A DNA stretch of 64,000 bases from Geodermatophilus amargosae (GCF_900116515.1 NZ_FPBA01000004.1:124001-188000); one strand, 5' to 3'. Positions 29,221 through 38,198 are shown, counted from the first letter of the stretch. The notes: generated by a model from the letters alone, not told the origin. A program made the numbers and translations.

Positions 29221-29858
29221 GGCTGCACCGGTGCTGAGCGGAGCAGCGCGTGCCCGTCCTGCGGGACGGCGGCGGTCCGGGCCTCCCCGACCGCCGCTGC
29301 GGCGGCGCGGACCCGTGGCCGCTCGAACCGGACGTCGACCCAGGTCGTGTCGTCGACCAGGTCCACCCGCTGCACGGTCACCTGGTGCACGCGGGCGTCG
29401 AGCAGTGCCTCCGGGGAGCCGATCAGGGTGGGCTCGTCGGTGAACGCGGCGTCCAGGACGACGAGCTGTTGGGGATAACGGCGGAACAGGGCAGGGTGGC
29501 CGGCGACGTACGTGACCGCCACGAGCAGCGCCATGAGCGAGACCGCGAGCACCGGGGCGCCGTCGCCCAAGCCGCCGAGCAGGCCCAGCGCGAGCGCCGT
29601 GAAGTAGTAGGCGACCTCGTGCTGGTCGAGCTCGGTGGAGCGCAGTCGGATGATCGACAGCACGCCGAACAGCCCCAGGCCCAGGCCCGCGCCCACCCCG
29701 CTGCTCTCGAGCGCGGCGGACACGGCGAGCACGCCGGCGTTCGCGCCCACGTAGGCGACCACCAGGTCACGCCGGCGGTGGCGGGGGAAGTAGATGCCGA
29801 AGGCGAGCAGGCCGATGGCGAGCAGGTCGGCGGCGAACAGGAGCGAGGTGGGTGACAT
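29217..29858 (-). CDS. DUF4956 membrane protein
   Basis: A 213-residue protein with four N-terminal helices (LLFAADLLAIGLLAFGIYFP, VVAYVGANAGVLAVSAAL, ALALGLLGGLG, LMALLVAVTYVAG) and a cytosolic C-terminal domain (QQLVVLDAAFTDEPTLIG to FERPRVRAAA). FGVLSIIRLRSTELDQHEVA is the diagnostic DUF4956 segment. The family is nearly always encoded with VTC-domain proteins, as here, and may form the membrane part of a polyphosphate or surface-polymer system. ATG 29858 is preferred over a longer start because the first helix follows at once. Confidence 0.88.
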   Translation of the reverse strand: MSPTSLLFAADLLAIGLLAFGIYFPRHRRRDLVVAYVGANAGVLAVSAALESSGVGAGLGLGLFGVLSIIRLRSTELDQHEVAYYFTALALGLLGGLGDGAPVLAVSLMALLVAVTYVAGHPALFRRYPQQLVVLDAAFTDEPTLIGSPEALLDARVHQVTVQRVDLVDDTTWVDVRFERPRVRAAAAAVGEARTAAVPQDGHALLRSAPVQP

Positions 29859-30058
29859 CCGGCTTTCCGAGGGTCGACGGCGGGACGACGAGCACGTTGC
29901 CGTCCGTCGATGCGATGTCACTGGGCGTCGCCTCGAAGCTCCCTGTGAACGCCTCCAGGCGGGGTGAGACAGCACACAGTGAGGACCGGTGACGGTCCGC
30001 AGTGATCTCCCAGGGAGGGTCCACGCCCCTCCCAGACCCGGCCGTCACAGGGGACGGC

Positions 30059-30640
30059 ATGTCCCAGACCCCCCGACCCCGCCGCCGCCGGGTCCGCAAC
30101 GCCGTCATCGCCGCGGCCACCACCGTCACGCTCGCCGCCGGCGGGGGCACGGCCTGGGCGCTCGACCGGTTCGTCGTCGACCACGTCGAGATCGCCGACG
30201 TCTCCGCCTAGGAGGCCGCCCAGGACGTGACCGGCGCCGACACCGGCAGCGCGACCGGCACCGTCACCGGCGACACCTCCACCTCCGGGGACGCCTCGAT
30301 GACCGTCTCCACGGTCACCACCGGCAGCGGCGACAGCACGGTCACCTACCACGTCGCCGACGCGACCCTCCCCGACGCCACGGTGCTGCGGTCGGCCTTC
30401 GCGCAGGACGCCTTCGGCACCAACATCACCGAGGACACCTCCGACATCGCCGAGGACAACGGCGCGGTGTTCGCGGTCAACGGCGACTACCGCGGCTTCC
30501 GCGACACCGGCATCGAGATCCGCAACGGCGTCGTCTACCGCGACGAGGGCGCCCGCGAGGGGCTGGCCTTCTACCGCGACGGCACGGTCGAGGTGTACGA
30601 CGAGACCACGACGACGGCCGACGATCTGGTCGCCGACGGC
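30059..30640 (+). pseudogene. Phosphodiester glycosidase (NAGPA/DUF2233) N-terminal half, with premature stop
   Basis: From ATG 30059 (AGGGGA upstream) runs a membrane-anchored leader: an Arg-rich start, then AVIAAATTVTLAAGGGTAWA. TAG at 30209-30211 interrupts, and the same frame then continues with the family's conserved text: TYHVADATLPDATVLRSAFA, FGTNITEDTSDIAEDNGAVF, AVNGDYRGFRDTGIEIRNGV, VYRDEGAREGLAFYRDGTVE. A TAC to TAG change (Tyr in relatives) would explain the stop. The domain is cut off at about 30640, before the second half normally present, and runs into a GtrA fragment. It is thus broken in two independent ways. Confidence 0.8.
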
Positions 30641-30847
30641 GCTGGCGGTCCCGCTGCTCGCGGGCAACTACGCGCTGCTCGCCGTCCTGACCGGCCTGGG
30701 GATGCCGCTGCTGCCGGCCAAGGTGGCCACCGAGGTGCTGCTGGAGGCGCCGGCTACGCGGTACAGCGCTCGCTGGTCTTCCGACGGCGCGCGGCCGCCC
30801 CGCAGGTCCCGGTCGCACCGCCACCGCGGGAGCTCGTGTTGCGCTGA
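30641..30847 (+). pseudogene. C-terminal remnant of a GtrA-like membrane protein
   Basis: Directly after the truncated glycosidase another frame gives LAVPLLAGNYALLAVLTGLG, MPLLPAKVATEVLLEA, then after a further shift GYAVQRSLVFRRRAAAPQ and a stop at 30847. This is the usual end of GtrA-family flippases (last two helices and the QRxxVF motif), found alone or fused to a family 2 glycosyltransferase. A deletion probably joined the two genes. No start codon or N-terminal part remains. Confidence 0.6.
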
Positions 30848-30970
30848 GACGCACTCCCTCGCCGCGGGGCGCCGGCGTGTGCACGCAGCGCGGCGGCGAG
30901 CCCTCCCCCGGCGCGGCACGTGCACACCGCGCCGGTCAGCCGGCGGGTGCGGCCGCCGGCGGGGCGGGCG

Positions 30971-31168
30971 TCAGGTCCCGGCGTGCTGCGGCTCGACGGT
31001 GCAGGAGCCGGCCGGGTAGAAGACGCCGGTGTGCCCGTCGGCGTCCCACTGGACGACGTAGGGCGGGCCCCCGGCCGGCCCGCGGACCTCCGTCACCCGT
31101 CCCGTGCGGTCCGGCTCCCCCTGGTGGGTCGAGCGGACGACGATCCTGTCCCCCACGCGTGCTTCCAC
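30971..31168 (-). CDS. DUF1918 small protein
   Basis: A 65-residue SH3-like protein: VGDRIVVRSTHQGEPDRTGR, VTEVRGPAGGPPYVVQWDAD, GHTGVFYPAGSCTVEP, the full DUF1918 pattern. Function unknown. GTG 31168 has GGGAGG upstream. The 123 bases to the GtrA remnant hold only a partial inverted repeat (GTGTGCACG/CGTGCACAC). Confidence 0.85.
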   Translation of the reverse strand: MEARVGDRIVVRSTHQGEPDRTGRVTEVRGPAGGPPYVVQWDADGHTGVFYPAGSCTVEPQHAGT

Positions 31169-31252
31169 GGCGACCTCCCGGACACTCCCGGCTTGGCGTG
31201 GCTGTCCTGGCGGGATCAGCCTCCCGCTGCGCCGGGAGCCGGGCAAGGGTCC

Positions 31253-32158
31253 TCAGGCCGCGCCGTCGGGGACCCCGCCGTCAGCGACCTCGCCGTCGAG
31301 GACCTCGCGCAGCCGCGCGGCGAAGGCCTCCGGCTCCCCCACCTGACCGAACTCGCCGCCCATGAAGCCGCCGTGGCCGCCGGGGAAGACCACCGGCGCC
31401 GTGCCGAGTGCCGCCGCGACGCCCTCGCCGCCCCGGTGCGCCAGCTCCCCCTCGGACCCGGCACCGACGGCGACCACGACCCGGGTGGGCGCGGCCTGCA
31501 GCGCCGCGACGTCGAACTCCGCGTGCGTGGAGGGGATGAGGTTCTGCGCGAGCAGGGCGTGGTCGCGGGACCCGTCGTCCTCGGTGGGCAGGCCGAATCC
31601 CGCCGGGTCCGGCGCCGGCCCGGCGAGCTCGGCGGTCACCGGCCCGCGGTGGGAGGCCAGCCGGATGAAGGCGGCCATGCCCGGGCCGGTACCGCCCTGC
31701 CGGTAGGCCTCGCCGACCGCGTGGGTGGCGGCCGAGGCCTCGGTGGCGTCGGGTAGGTAGTGCACCACGGGGGGCTCGTGGGCGACCAGCGTGCGCACCT
31801 GCTCCGGCCGGCGGGCCACGAGCGTCAGGGCGTTGATCGCGCCGCCGCTGGTGGCGAACAGGTCCACCGGGCCGCCGCCGACGGCGTCGATCACGGCGGA
31901 GATGTCGTCGGCGTGCTCCTTGGGGGTGTTCGTGGGCACGCCGTCGGTGCGGCGGCTGCGCCCGGCGCCGCGCACGTCGTAGGTGACCACCGTGCGGTCG
32001 GTGAGGTAGCCGGCCAGCGTGCCGAAGCCCTCCGCGCCCATGGGCGAGCCGACCAGCAGCAGCACCGGCGCGCCGGGCCGGACGTCGTAGGTGAGGACGG
32101 CGCCGGGCACCTCGAGGGTGCGGGTCTCGAGCGCGGGCGCGGTCGGCGTGCTGGACAT
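31253..32158 (-). CDS. Alpha/beta hydrolase
   Basis: A 301-residue alpha/beta hydrolase: VLLLVGSPMGAEGFGTLAGY (oxyanion strand), VVTYDVRGAGRSRRTDG, nucleophile elbow DLFATSGGAINALTLV (Ser in TSGGA), VVVAVGAGSEGELAHR and VVFPGGHGGFMGG (His). The TSGG elbow departs slightly from the GxSxG consensus. Substrate unknown. ATG 32158 has CGGAGG upstream. Divergent from the MFS gene across 119 bases. Confidence 0.87.
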   Translation of the reverse strand: MSSTPTAPALETRTLEVPGAVLTYDVRPGAPVLLLVGSPMGAEGFGTLAGYLTDRTVVTYDVRGAGRSRRTDGVPTNTPKEHADDISAVIDAVGGGPVDLFATSGGAINALTLVARRPEQVRTLVAHEPPVVHYLPDATEASAATHAVGEAYRQGGTGPGMAAFIRLASHRGPVTAELAGPAPDPAGFGLPTEDDGSRDHALLAQNLIPSTHAEFDVAALQAAPTRVVVAVGAGSEGELAHRGGEGVAAALGTAPVVFPGGHGGFMGGEFGQVGEPEAFAARLREVLDGEVADGGVPDGAA

Positions 32159-32277
32159 CTCGGGCCTCCGGGTGTGATGGGGTCTGCCCTGTCGACCGCG
32201 ACGGCTGCCGAAACTCATCGGTGGTGCCGCAGCCCTGCCCGGTCGGACCACACCCCCTGCACCCCGAGAGAGGTCCC

Positions 32278-33495
32278 GTGCCCGACGCCGCCCCGGCCGC
32301 CGCCCCGCCGCGGCTGCGCGCCGCCCGCGCCTCCGTCGCCGCCTGCTTCTTCATCAACGCCGTCCTCTACGCCGACCTGGTACCGCGGCTGCCCGAGATC
32401 AAGGACCGGCTCGACCTCACCAACGCCTCCCTCGGCGCCGCGCTGGCCGCCCTCCCGCTCGGCGCGCTGGTCTCCGCGCTGGCCTCGGCCGCGCTCATGC
32501 GGCGGTTCGGCTCGGCGCGGGTGGCCTCCTTCGGCCTGGTGGCGCTCGCCGCGGCGGTCTGGGGCGCGTCCGTCGCGCCGTCGTGGTGGCTGCTGGCCGG
32601 CGCGCTGTTCGTGGCCGGTGCGCTCGACGCCGTCGTCGACGTCGCGCAGAACGCCCACGGCCTGCGCGTGCAGCGGGCCTACGACCGGTCGATCCTCAAC
32701 GCCTTCCACGGCATCTGGAGCATCGGCGCGGTCGCCGGCGGGCTGCTCGGCTCCGCGGCGGCCGGGCTGGGGATCCCGCTGGGCCTGCACCTGGGGGTGG
32801 TCGCGGGCGTGTTCGCCGTCCTCGCCCTGGTGGCGTACCGGTCGATGCTGCCGGGCCCCGACCAGGTGGAGGTCGCCGAGGACGTCGTGCCCACCGGAGG
32901 GAGCGGCGCGCTGCGCGCCGTCCTCCCCGCGCTGGCCGCCCTCGGCGTGCTCGCCGCCTGCGGGGCGTTCGTCGAGGACGCCGGCTCGTCGTGGAGCGCG
33001 CTGTACCTGCGCGGCGAGATCGGCACCGGCGCCGCGACCGCGGGCCTCGGCTTCGTGGCGCTGTCGGTGGCGATGACCGTGGGGCGGCTGACCGGCGACC
33101 GCGTCGTCGACCGGTTCGGCCAGCGCCGGGTGGCCCGCGTGGGCGGTGCGGTCATCGCCGCCGGCATGGGGCTGGCTCTGGCCGTCCCGTCGCTGCCGAC
33201 GACGCTGGTCGGCTTCGCGATGGCGGGGCTCGGCGTCGCCACCCTCGTCCCCGCCGTGTACGCCGCCGCCGACGACCTGCCGGGGCTGCGGCACGGCGTC
33301 GGGCTGACGCTGGTCAACTGGCTGCTGCGGATCGGCTTCCTGGCCTCGCCGCCGCTGGTGGGCGCGATCGCCGACGCCTCCAGCCTGCGCGTCGGCCTGC
33401 TCGCCGTCGTCGTGGCCGGGGTGGCGACGCTGGTGTGCGGCCGGGTCCTGCGCGCGACGGTGAGCCGCGCGCCGGAGGTACACCCGGAGGGGTGA
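32278..33495 (+). CDS. MFS transporter
   Basis: A 405-residue carrier with 12 hydrophobic segments. Typical pieces: ACFFINAVLYADLVPRLPEI, GALVSALASAALMRRFGSAR, VVDVAQNAHGLRVQRAYDRS, ILNAFHGIWSIGAVAGGLLG. This resembles the FucP/YfkF-like MFS group, and the substrate cannot be named. GTG 32278 with AGAGAGG upstream. Divergent from the hydrolase gene; a hairpin lies 32 bases downstream. Confidence 0.88.
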   Translation: MPDAAPAAAPPRLRAARASVAACFFINAVLYADLVPRLPEIKDRLDLTNASLGAALAALPLGALVSALASAALMRRFGSARVASFGLVALAAAVWGASVAPSWWLLAGALFVAGALDAVVDVAQNAHGLRVQRAYDRSILNAFHGIWSIGAVAGGLLGSAAAGLGIPLGLHLGVVAGVFAVLALVAYRSMLPGPDQVEVAEDVVPTGGSGALRAVLPALAALGVLAACGAFVEDAGSSWSALYLRGEIGTGAATAGLGFVALSVAMTVGRLTGDRVVDRFGQRRVARVGGAVIAAGMGLALAVPSLPTTLVGFAMAGLGVATLVPAVYAAADDLPGLRHGVGLTLVNWLLRIGFLASPPLVGAIADASSLRVGLLAVVVAGVATLVCGRVLRATVSRAPEVHPEG

Positions 33496-33527
33496 CACCC
33501 GGTCGTGCACGACCTGGGTCCTCGGAG

Positions 33528-33563
33528 CCGGGCCAGGGAGCATGAGCTCGGAACCTGGCCCGG
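33528..33563 (+). terminator. Hairpin after the MFS gene
   Basis: CCGGGCCAGG (33528-33537) pairs with CCTGGCCCGG (33554-33563), with a 16-base loop. A separate 14-base palindrome (GGTCGTGCACGACC, 33501-33514) lies just before it. Confidence 0.55.
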
Positions 33564-33680
33564 TGCGCCGGTGAGGAGTCCCCCTCTACTCGACCGGAGC
33601 GGAGCGTGTGCACCCAGGGTGCACGCCCGGTGCACGGTCCGCATCCCGAGGCTGTCGGTACCGGCGGTCAGGATGGGTCC

Positions 33681-34064
33681 GTGGCCGCCTTCTTCCTCCC
33701 CCGCGCGAGCGACGACGACCAGGCCGAGCGGCTCTACGAGGCCCTCGCCGAGTTCGCCGGCTGCGAGCCCGCGCCCCCGGGCCGGCGGGTGCACTCGATC
33801 TCCTTCCGCCAGGACGGCGCCGCGTGGGTGGCCGAGGTGGGCCGCGAGCTGCACGGCCGGCGGACGACGACGACGCTGCGCCGCGGCGAGCTGCTCGAGC
33901 ACACCGAGGAGCTCACCTCGACCGCCCGCGTGCTCGCCGTCTACCCGGGTACGCCGCACGTGGTGGTCACCGACGCCCAGCCGATCACCGGCACGCCGTC
34001 GGAGTGGGCCAACCCGTTCCCCGTCGCCGAGCCCGACCGGGTCACCCTCTTCGACGCCCCCTGA
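33681..34064 (+). CDS. Hypothetical protein
   Basis: A 127-residue soluble protein: VAAFFLPRASDDDQAERLYE, RVHSISFRQDGAAWVAEVGR, ARVLAVYPGTPHVVVTDAQP. Alternating strands and helices; no family recognised. GTG 33681, with AGGA upstream. It ends 6 bases from the convergent MEDS/HATPase gene. Confidence 0.7.
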   Translation: MAAFFLPRASDDDQAERLYEALAEFAGCEPAPPGRRVHSISFRQDGAAWVAEVGRELHGRRTTTTLRRGELLEHTEELTSTARVLAVYPGTPHVVVTDAQPITGTPSEWANPFPVAEPDRVTLFDAP

Positions 34065-34070
34065 CCGGAC

Positions 34071-35012
34071 TCACGGCTGGGGACCGAAGTGCAGCCGGAC
34101 GGCGGTGCCGGCCGGGCCGCTGCGGACGGCGGCGTCGTCGGCCAGGCTCCAGGCCAGCCACATCCCCCGGGGACCGCGTTCCGGATCGGGCGGCACGTAG
34201 CCGAGCGTCTCGTCCGGCAGGCCGGGACCGCCGTCGGAGACCTCGACGACGAACGTGTCCCCGTCGGTCCAGGTCGCGAGCTCGGCGAACGCCGCGACGC
34301 GCAGTGCGTTGGCCAGCAGTTCGTGGGTGGCCAGGACGACGTCGCCGAGCCGGGCCCGCCGGTCGGAGGGCACCGCGGCGCTGATGGCGCGGCGCCCCTG
34401 CACGGGTGCGGTCACGGTGCCGACGACCGCGTGCGCCGGACGGGCGGTCCACGCGGGCTGGACCGCGCGCAGGAAGCCGGCCGGGTCCTCGTAGGCCGGT
34501 CCGGGCGCCGGTGCGGCACCGCCCCAGGTGAGCGGGTGGGACCGGTCCACGGCCGGGAGGACCTCGGCCGGGAGCCGGCGGGCGTCGTGCAGGCACAGGC
34601 TGTAGTAGGGCATCGCGTCGTAGCAGCGGTTCGCGACCGCCTCGAACCGGCTCCACACCCGACCGTCCTCACGGGCGAGCCAGGTCGGTTCGGCGGCCAG
34701 CCGCCAGGTGGGGGTGGTGGCACGGAGGGTGCGCAGGTCGCGGTCGTAGGCCTGCAGCGTGCCGTGGCCACCGCGCCACCAGGTCTCCGCTGCGGCGAAG
34801 ACCGCCAGCCGCCCGAGGTCGGTCCCGAGGTGCTCGGCCAGCAGGCGCCGGACGCGTTCGCCGGCGACGACGAGCACCGGCTCCTCCCGGCGGAACCCCT
34901 CGAGGACGAAGGGCACGACCCGCTCGACGAGCTGCACGTCGGCGGAGAACACGAACCCCTCGTGCGCGAGCCGGGTCCCGTCCCAGTCGCCGGTCGGGCG
35001 CATCCGGGTCAC
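34071..35012 (-). CDS. MEDS-domain anti-sigma-type kinase (HATPase)
   Basis: A 313-residue protein of two parts. Residues about 1-165 form a MEDS (DcmR-type sensory) domain: HEGFVFSADVQLVERVVPFV, LEGFRREEPVLVVAGERV, WRFEAVANRCYDAMPYYSLC-like text. Residues about 190-313 form a HATPase_c fold: VVLATHELLANALRVAAF (N-box) and VEVSDGGPGLPDET (G1), with PRGMWLAWSLADD near the end. The form is that of RsbW-like anti-sigma kinases. GTG 35012 overlaps the upstream stop (GTGA), pairing it with a STAS protein. Confidence 0.85.
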   Translation of the reverse strand: MTRMRPTGDWDGTRLAHEGFVFSADVQLVERVVPFVLEGFRREEPVLVVAGERVRRLLAEHLGTDLGRLAVFAAAETWWRGGHGTLQAYDRDLRTLRATTPTWRLAAEPTWLAREDGRVWSRFEAVANRCYDAMPYYSLCLHDARRLPAEVLPAVDRSHPLTWGGAAPAPGPAYEDPAGFLRAVQPAWTARPAHAVVGTVTAPVQGRRAISAAVPSDRRARLGDVVLATHELLANALRVAAFAELATWTDGDTFVVEVSDGGPGLPDETLGYVPPDPERGPRGMWLAWSLADDAAVRSGPAGTAVRLHFGPQP

Positions 35013-35857
35013 CGCTGCTCCGACCCGGACAGATCGAGGTCGAACAGGTCGAGACAGCGGCGCACGCTCCGGTGCGCACCCGCCAGCCGCAGGGCGATCC
35101 CCCGGCCGGCCAGCTCCCCGGCGGCGCTGTGGAGGGCACGCGCGCCCGCGACGTCGAGGAAGGCGAGGCCGGACAGGTCGACGACGACCTCGCCGGGAGC
35201 GTCGCCGGCGACGTCGACGAGGGCGGTCGCCACGTACACGGCCTCGGTGAGGTCCACCTCCCCGTGCAGCGACCACACCGGTCCCCGCCCGGACAGGCGG
35301 GCCAGCGGCGGCCGGTCCCCGGGGTGCTGCACCGGGTGGAGGACGGCGACCGGGCCGAGGGCCTCCGGGCCCACCGACGCGTCGTAGAGGCACAGCACGG
35401 TCACGGGGACGGCGCCCACGGTCTCGTCGGCGAACTGCCCGCAGGCGTGCAGCAGGCGGCGGCCGGACCGCCCGCGCCGCAGCAGCCCGGTGACGTCCAC
35501 GGCCACCCGCAGGCCGGTGCGCCCGGCGTCGAGCGCCGCCTGCGTCGCGCCGCGGTGACGCTGCACGAGGTCCGTGGCGACGGGTCCGCCGTCGGGTGAG
35601 CAGGCGTCGCCCGTCGTCTGCAGCACGAGCCGGCCGACGGCGAGCAGCGCGTCCCGGTGCGGCAGCCCTGACACGGCAGCGAGCAGGGCCGGCCGCGAGC
35701 ACCCGACCAGGAGCAGCTGCTCGTCGCGGCGGCGCCCCTCGTCGAGGAAGGGCACGATCGCCGCGGCGAGGTCCGTGTCGCCGGCGAAGGACCGCCAGAG
35801 GTGGTCACCCGGCCGGAGGCCGGTGACCGCGTCCAGGTCCTGGGGGACGGTCACCAC
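35009..35857 (-). CDS. MEDS-STAS protein (anti-sigma factor antagonist type)
   Basis: A 282-residue protein with an N-terminal MEDS domain (GLRPGDHLWRSFAGDTDLAA, FLDEGRRRDEQLLLVGCSRP, LLHACGQFADETVGAVPVTV, LCLYDA) and a C-terminal STAS domain (PVWSLHGEVDLTEAVYVATA, VVVDLSGLAFLDVAGARALH). The STAS loop reads LDVAGAR, so the serine phosphorylated in SpoIIAA/RsbV is absent. With the downstream MEDS-HATPase protein it looks like a signal-controlled partner-switch module; no sigma factor is encoded nearby. Confidence 0.85.
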   Translation of the reverse strand: MVTVPQDLDAVTGLRPGDHLWRSFAGDTDLAAAIVPFLDEGRRRDEQLLLVGCSRPALLAAVSGLPHRDALLAVGRLVLQTTGDACSPDGGPVATDLVQRHRGATQAALDAGRTGLRVAVDVTGLLRRGRSGRRLLHACGQFADETVGAVPVTVLCLYDASVGPEALGPVAVLHPVQHPGDRPPLARLSGRGPVWSLHGEVDLTEAVYVATALVDVAGDAPGEVVVDLSGLAFLDVAGARALHSAAGELAGRGIALRLAGAHRSVRRCLDLFDLDLSGSEQR

Positions 35858-35927
35858 AGCGAAGCTACTCGCCGGAGGACCCCGCGTCAGGAGCCGAACG
35901 GCAGGATCCTGGGGTCCGTCACGGGCG

Positions 35928-36389
35928 TCAGGCGACCTGGACGACCGCCTCGATCTCCACGGCGATGTCGAAGGGCAGCTCGGCCATGCCCACCGCCGAG
36001 CGGGCCCCGCGGCCGCGCTCGCCGAGGACCTCGACGAACAGGTCCGAGCACCCGTCGATGACGGCGGGCGTGCGGTTGAAGCCGGGAGCGCAGTTGACCA
36101 TCCCGAACAGCTTCACCACCGCGCGCACCCGGTCGAGGTCGCCGAGCTCGGCGCGGACCGTGCCGAGCAGCTGCAGCCCGGTCAGCCGCGCCGCCTCCCG
36201 GGCCGTCTTCAGGTCCACGCCGCCGTCCCCGACCTTGCCGGTGACCAGGCTCCCGTCGGGCCGCACCGGCCCCGCGCCGGAGAGGTACAGCAGGTCCCCC
36301 ACCTGCCGGGCCGCCATGTAGTTCCCGGCCGGGCTCCTCGGCTCCGGCAGCTCGATGCCCAGTTCCCTCAGTCGCGCGTCGAGGTCCAT
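35928..36389 (-). CDS. RidA-family protein
   Basis: A 153-residue YjgF/RidA-fold protein: DLDARLRELGIELPEPRSPA, GNYMAARQVGDLLYLSGAGP, DLKTAREAARLTGLQLLGTV, DLDRVRAVVKLFGMVNCAPG. The longer form with GxxY...AR and the final RSAVGMAELPFDIAVEIEAV matches the actinobacterial subgroup that hydrolyses reactive enamine/imine intermediates or has unknown substrates. ATG 36389. Divergent from the CocE-type gene across 78 bases. Confidence 0.88.
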   Translation of the reverse strand: MDLDARLRELGIELPEPRSPAGNYMAARQVGDLLYLSGAGPVRPDGSLVTGKVGDGGVDLKTAREAARLTGLQLLGTVRAELGDLDRVRAVVKLFGMVNCAPGFNRTPAVIDGCSDLFVEVLGERGRGARSAVGMAELPFDIAVEIEAVVQVA

Positions 36390-36467
36390 CCGCCGATGGT
36401 GGACCTCCGCCGGTGCCGGCGGGAACCCCTCGCGCACGCCTGGCGGCCGGCCGGCCGCGGCACCACG

Positions 36468-38198
36468 ATGACCTCCGACCGCAGGCGGGGAGCGCCGCAG
36501 CGGAGTCGGGAGGACGAGGACGTGCCGGTGCTGACCAGGCTGGGCGGGCTGCTCGCGGACGCGGCGCTGGGGCTGCCGCTGCGGGCGGTGCTGCGGCCGG
36601 TGCCCTACACCGTCGAGCGGGACGTCGCCGTCCCGATGCCCGACGGCGTGACGCTGCTCGGCGACCACTACCGGCCGGCCGGCGCCGGCGGCCCGCAGCC
36701 GGTGGTGCTCATCCGCCTCCCCTACGGCCGGGCCGGACTGTTGGCGCACGCCTTCGCCGCCCCGTACGCCCGGCGCGGGTTCCAGGTGTTCGTCCAGTCC
36801 ACGCGCGGCACCTTCGGCTCCGGCGGGCACTTCCGGCCGTTCACCACCGAGCACGAGGACGGCCTGGCCACCCTCGCCTGGGTGCGCGCGCAGCCCTGGT
36901 GCGACGGCCGGGTGGCGATGACCGGCGGCAGCTACTTCGGCCACACGCAGTGGGCCGTGGCCCCCTACGCCGACCCGCCGCTGGTCGCGGTCTCGCCGCA
37001 CATCACCGGCGCGCGGATCACCACCGCCTTCTACGACCACGGCACGCCGGGGCTGGAGAACGCGCTGCGCTGGTCGGTGGCCATCGGCCGCCAGGAGGCC
37101 GGCGGGCTCCCGGCCCCGCTGCAGCCGCCGGGCCTGCGGGCGCGGGTCGACCGGGCGCTGCGGACGCTGCCGCTGCAGGCGGCCGACACCGTCGCCGCCG
37201 GTGCGCCGGTGCCGTTCTGGCGCGACTTCACCGGCCACGCCGGTCCCGGCGACCCGTTCTGGGACTCCACCGACCACGACGACGCCGACCTGACGCGCTT
37301 CCCGCCGGCGAACATGGTCACCGGCTGGTGGGACCTGTTCGCCGCCGCCCAGCTCTCCGACCACGCGCGCCTGCGCGCCGCCGGGGTCCCCGCCCGGATC
37401 ACCGTCGGCCCGTGGCTGCACGGCGAACCCGGCGAGCTCAGGGAGATCGTCCGCAGCGACGTGCGCTGGCTGCGCCACCACCTGCACGGCGGCCCGGCGC
37501 CGACGGGCGCGCCCGTGCGGCTGTTCCTCCAGCAGGCCGGCACGTGGCTGGAGTCGGAGACGTGGCCGCCGCCGGGGGTCTCCCCCGTGTCGCACCACCT
37601 GCGGCCCGGCGGCGGCCTCACCGAGCAGGCGGAGACCGGCGACGCGGCACCCCGCCGGTTCACCTACGACCCCGCCGACCCCACCCCCACCGTCGGCGGC
37701 CCGCTGCTGGAACGCCCCGGGAAGCAGGGCGACAACACCGCGGTCGAGGCCCGCGACGACGTCCTCGTCTTCACCGGCCCCGTGCTCCCCCGCGACGTCG
37801 ACGTCGTCGGGCACGTCCGCGCCCGCGTGCACGTCCGCACCGACCTCGACCACGCCGACCTGTTCGTCCGGTTGTGCGACGTCGACCCCGGGGGCGTGTC
37901 GCGCAACGTCGTCGACGGCATCCGGCGGCTGGACCCGCGCACCGTCCCGGCCGACGACGTCGCCGTGGGCGAGGACGGCGTGCTTGCCGTCCACGTGGAG
38001 CTGTTCCCCACCGCCTACCGCTTCCGGGCCGGGCACCGGCTGCGCGTGCAGGTGTCCGGCGGGGCGTTCCCGCGGTTCGCGCGCAACCTGGGCACCGGCG
38101 AGCCGTTCGCGTCGGCGAGCACCGGCCGCCCGTGCCGGTTCGAGGTCTTCGCCGACGCCGCGCACCCGTCCCGGCTGGAGCTCCCGGTCCTGCGCTGA
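36468..38198 (+). CDS. CocE/NonD family hydrolase
   Basis: A 576-residue acyl-peptidase/esterase. N-terminal alpha/beta part: VAVPMPDGVTLLGDHYRPAG, VQSTRGTFGSGGHF, then the nucleophile elbow MTGGSYFGHTQW; a cap region follows, with VTGWWDLFAAAQLSDHARL (acid strand) and GPWLHGEPGEL (His). The C-terminal jelly-roll begins around LFVRLCDVDPGGVSRNVVDG and ends with FRAGHRLRVQVSGGAFPRFA. This is the X-Pro dipeptidyl-peptidase/cocaine-esterase fold. No signal peptide. ATG 36468; GTG 36522 possible. Confidence 0.9.
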   Translation: MTSDRRRGAPQRSREDEDVPVLTRLGGLLADAALGLPLRAVLRPVPYTVERDVAVPMPDGVTLLGDHYRPAGAGGPQPVVLIRLPYGRAGLLAHAFAAPYARRGFQVFVQSTRGTFGSGGHFRPFTTEHEDGLATLAWVRAQPWCDGRVAMTGGSYFGHTQWAVAPYADPPLVAVSPHITGARITTAFYDHGTPGLENALRWSVAIGRQEAGGLPAPLQPPGLRARVDRALRTLPLQAADTVAAGAPVPFWRDFTGHAGPGDPFWDSTDHDDADLTRFPPANMVTGWWDLFAAAQLSDHARLRAAGVPARITVGPWLHGEPGELREIVRSDVRWLRHHLHGGPAPTGAPVRLFLQQAGTWLESETWPPPGVSPVSHHLRPGGGLTEQAETGDAAPRRFTYDPADPTPTVGGPLLERPGKQGDNTAVEARDDVLVFTGPVLPRDVDVVGHVRARVHVRTDLDHADLFVRLCDVDPGGVSRNVVDGIRRLDPRTVPADDVAVGEDGVLAVHVELFPTAYRFRAGHRLRVQVSGGAFPRFARNLGTGEPFASASTGRPCRFEVFADAAHPSRLELPVLR

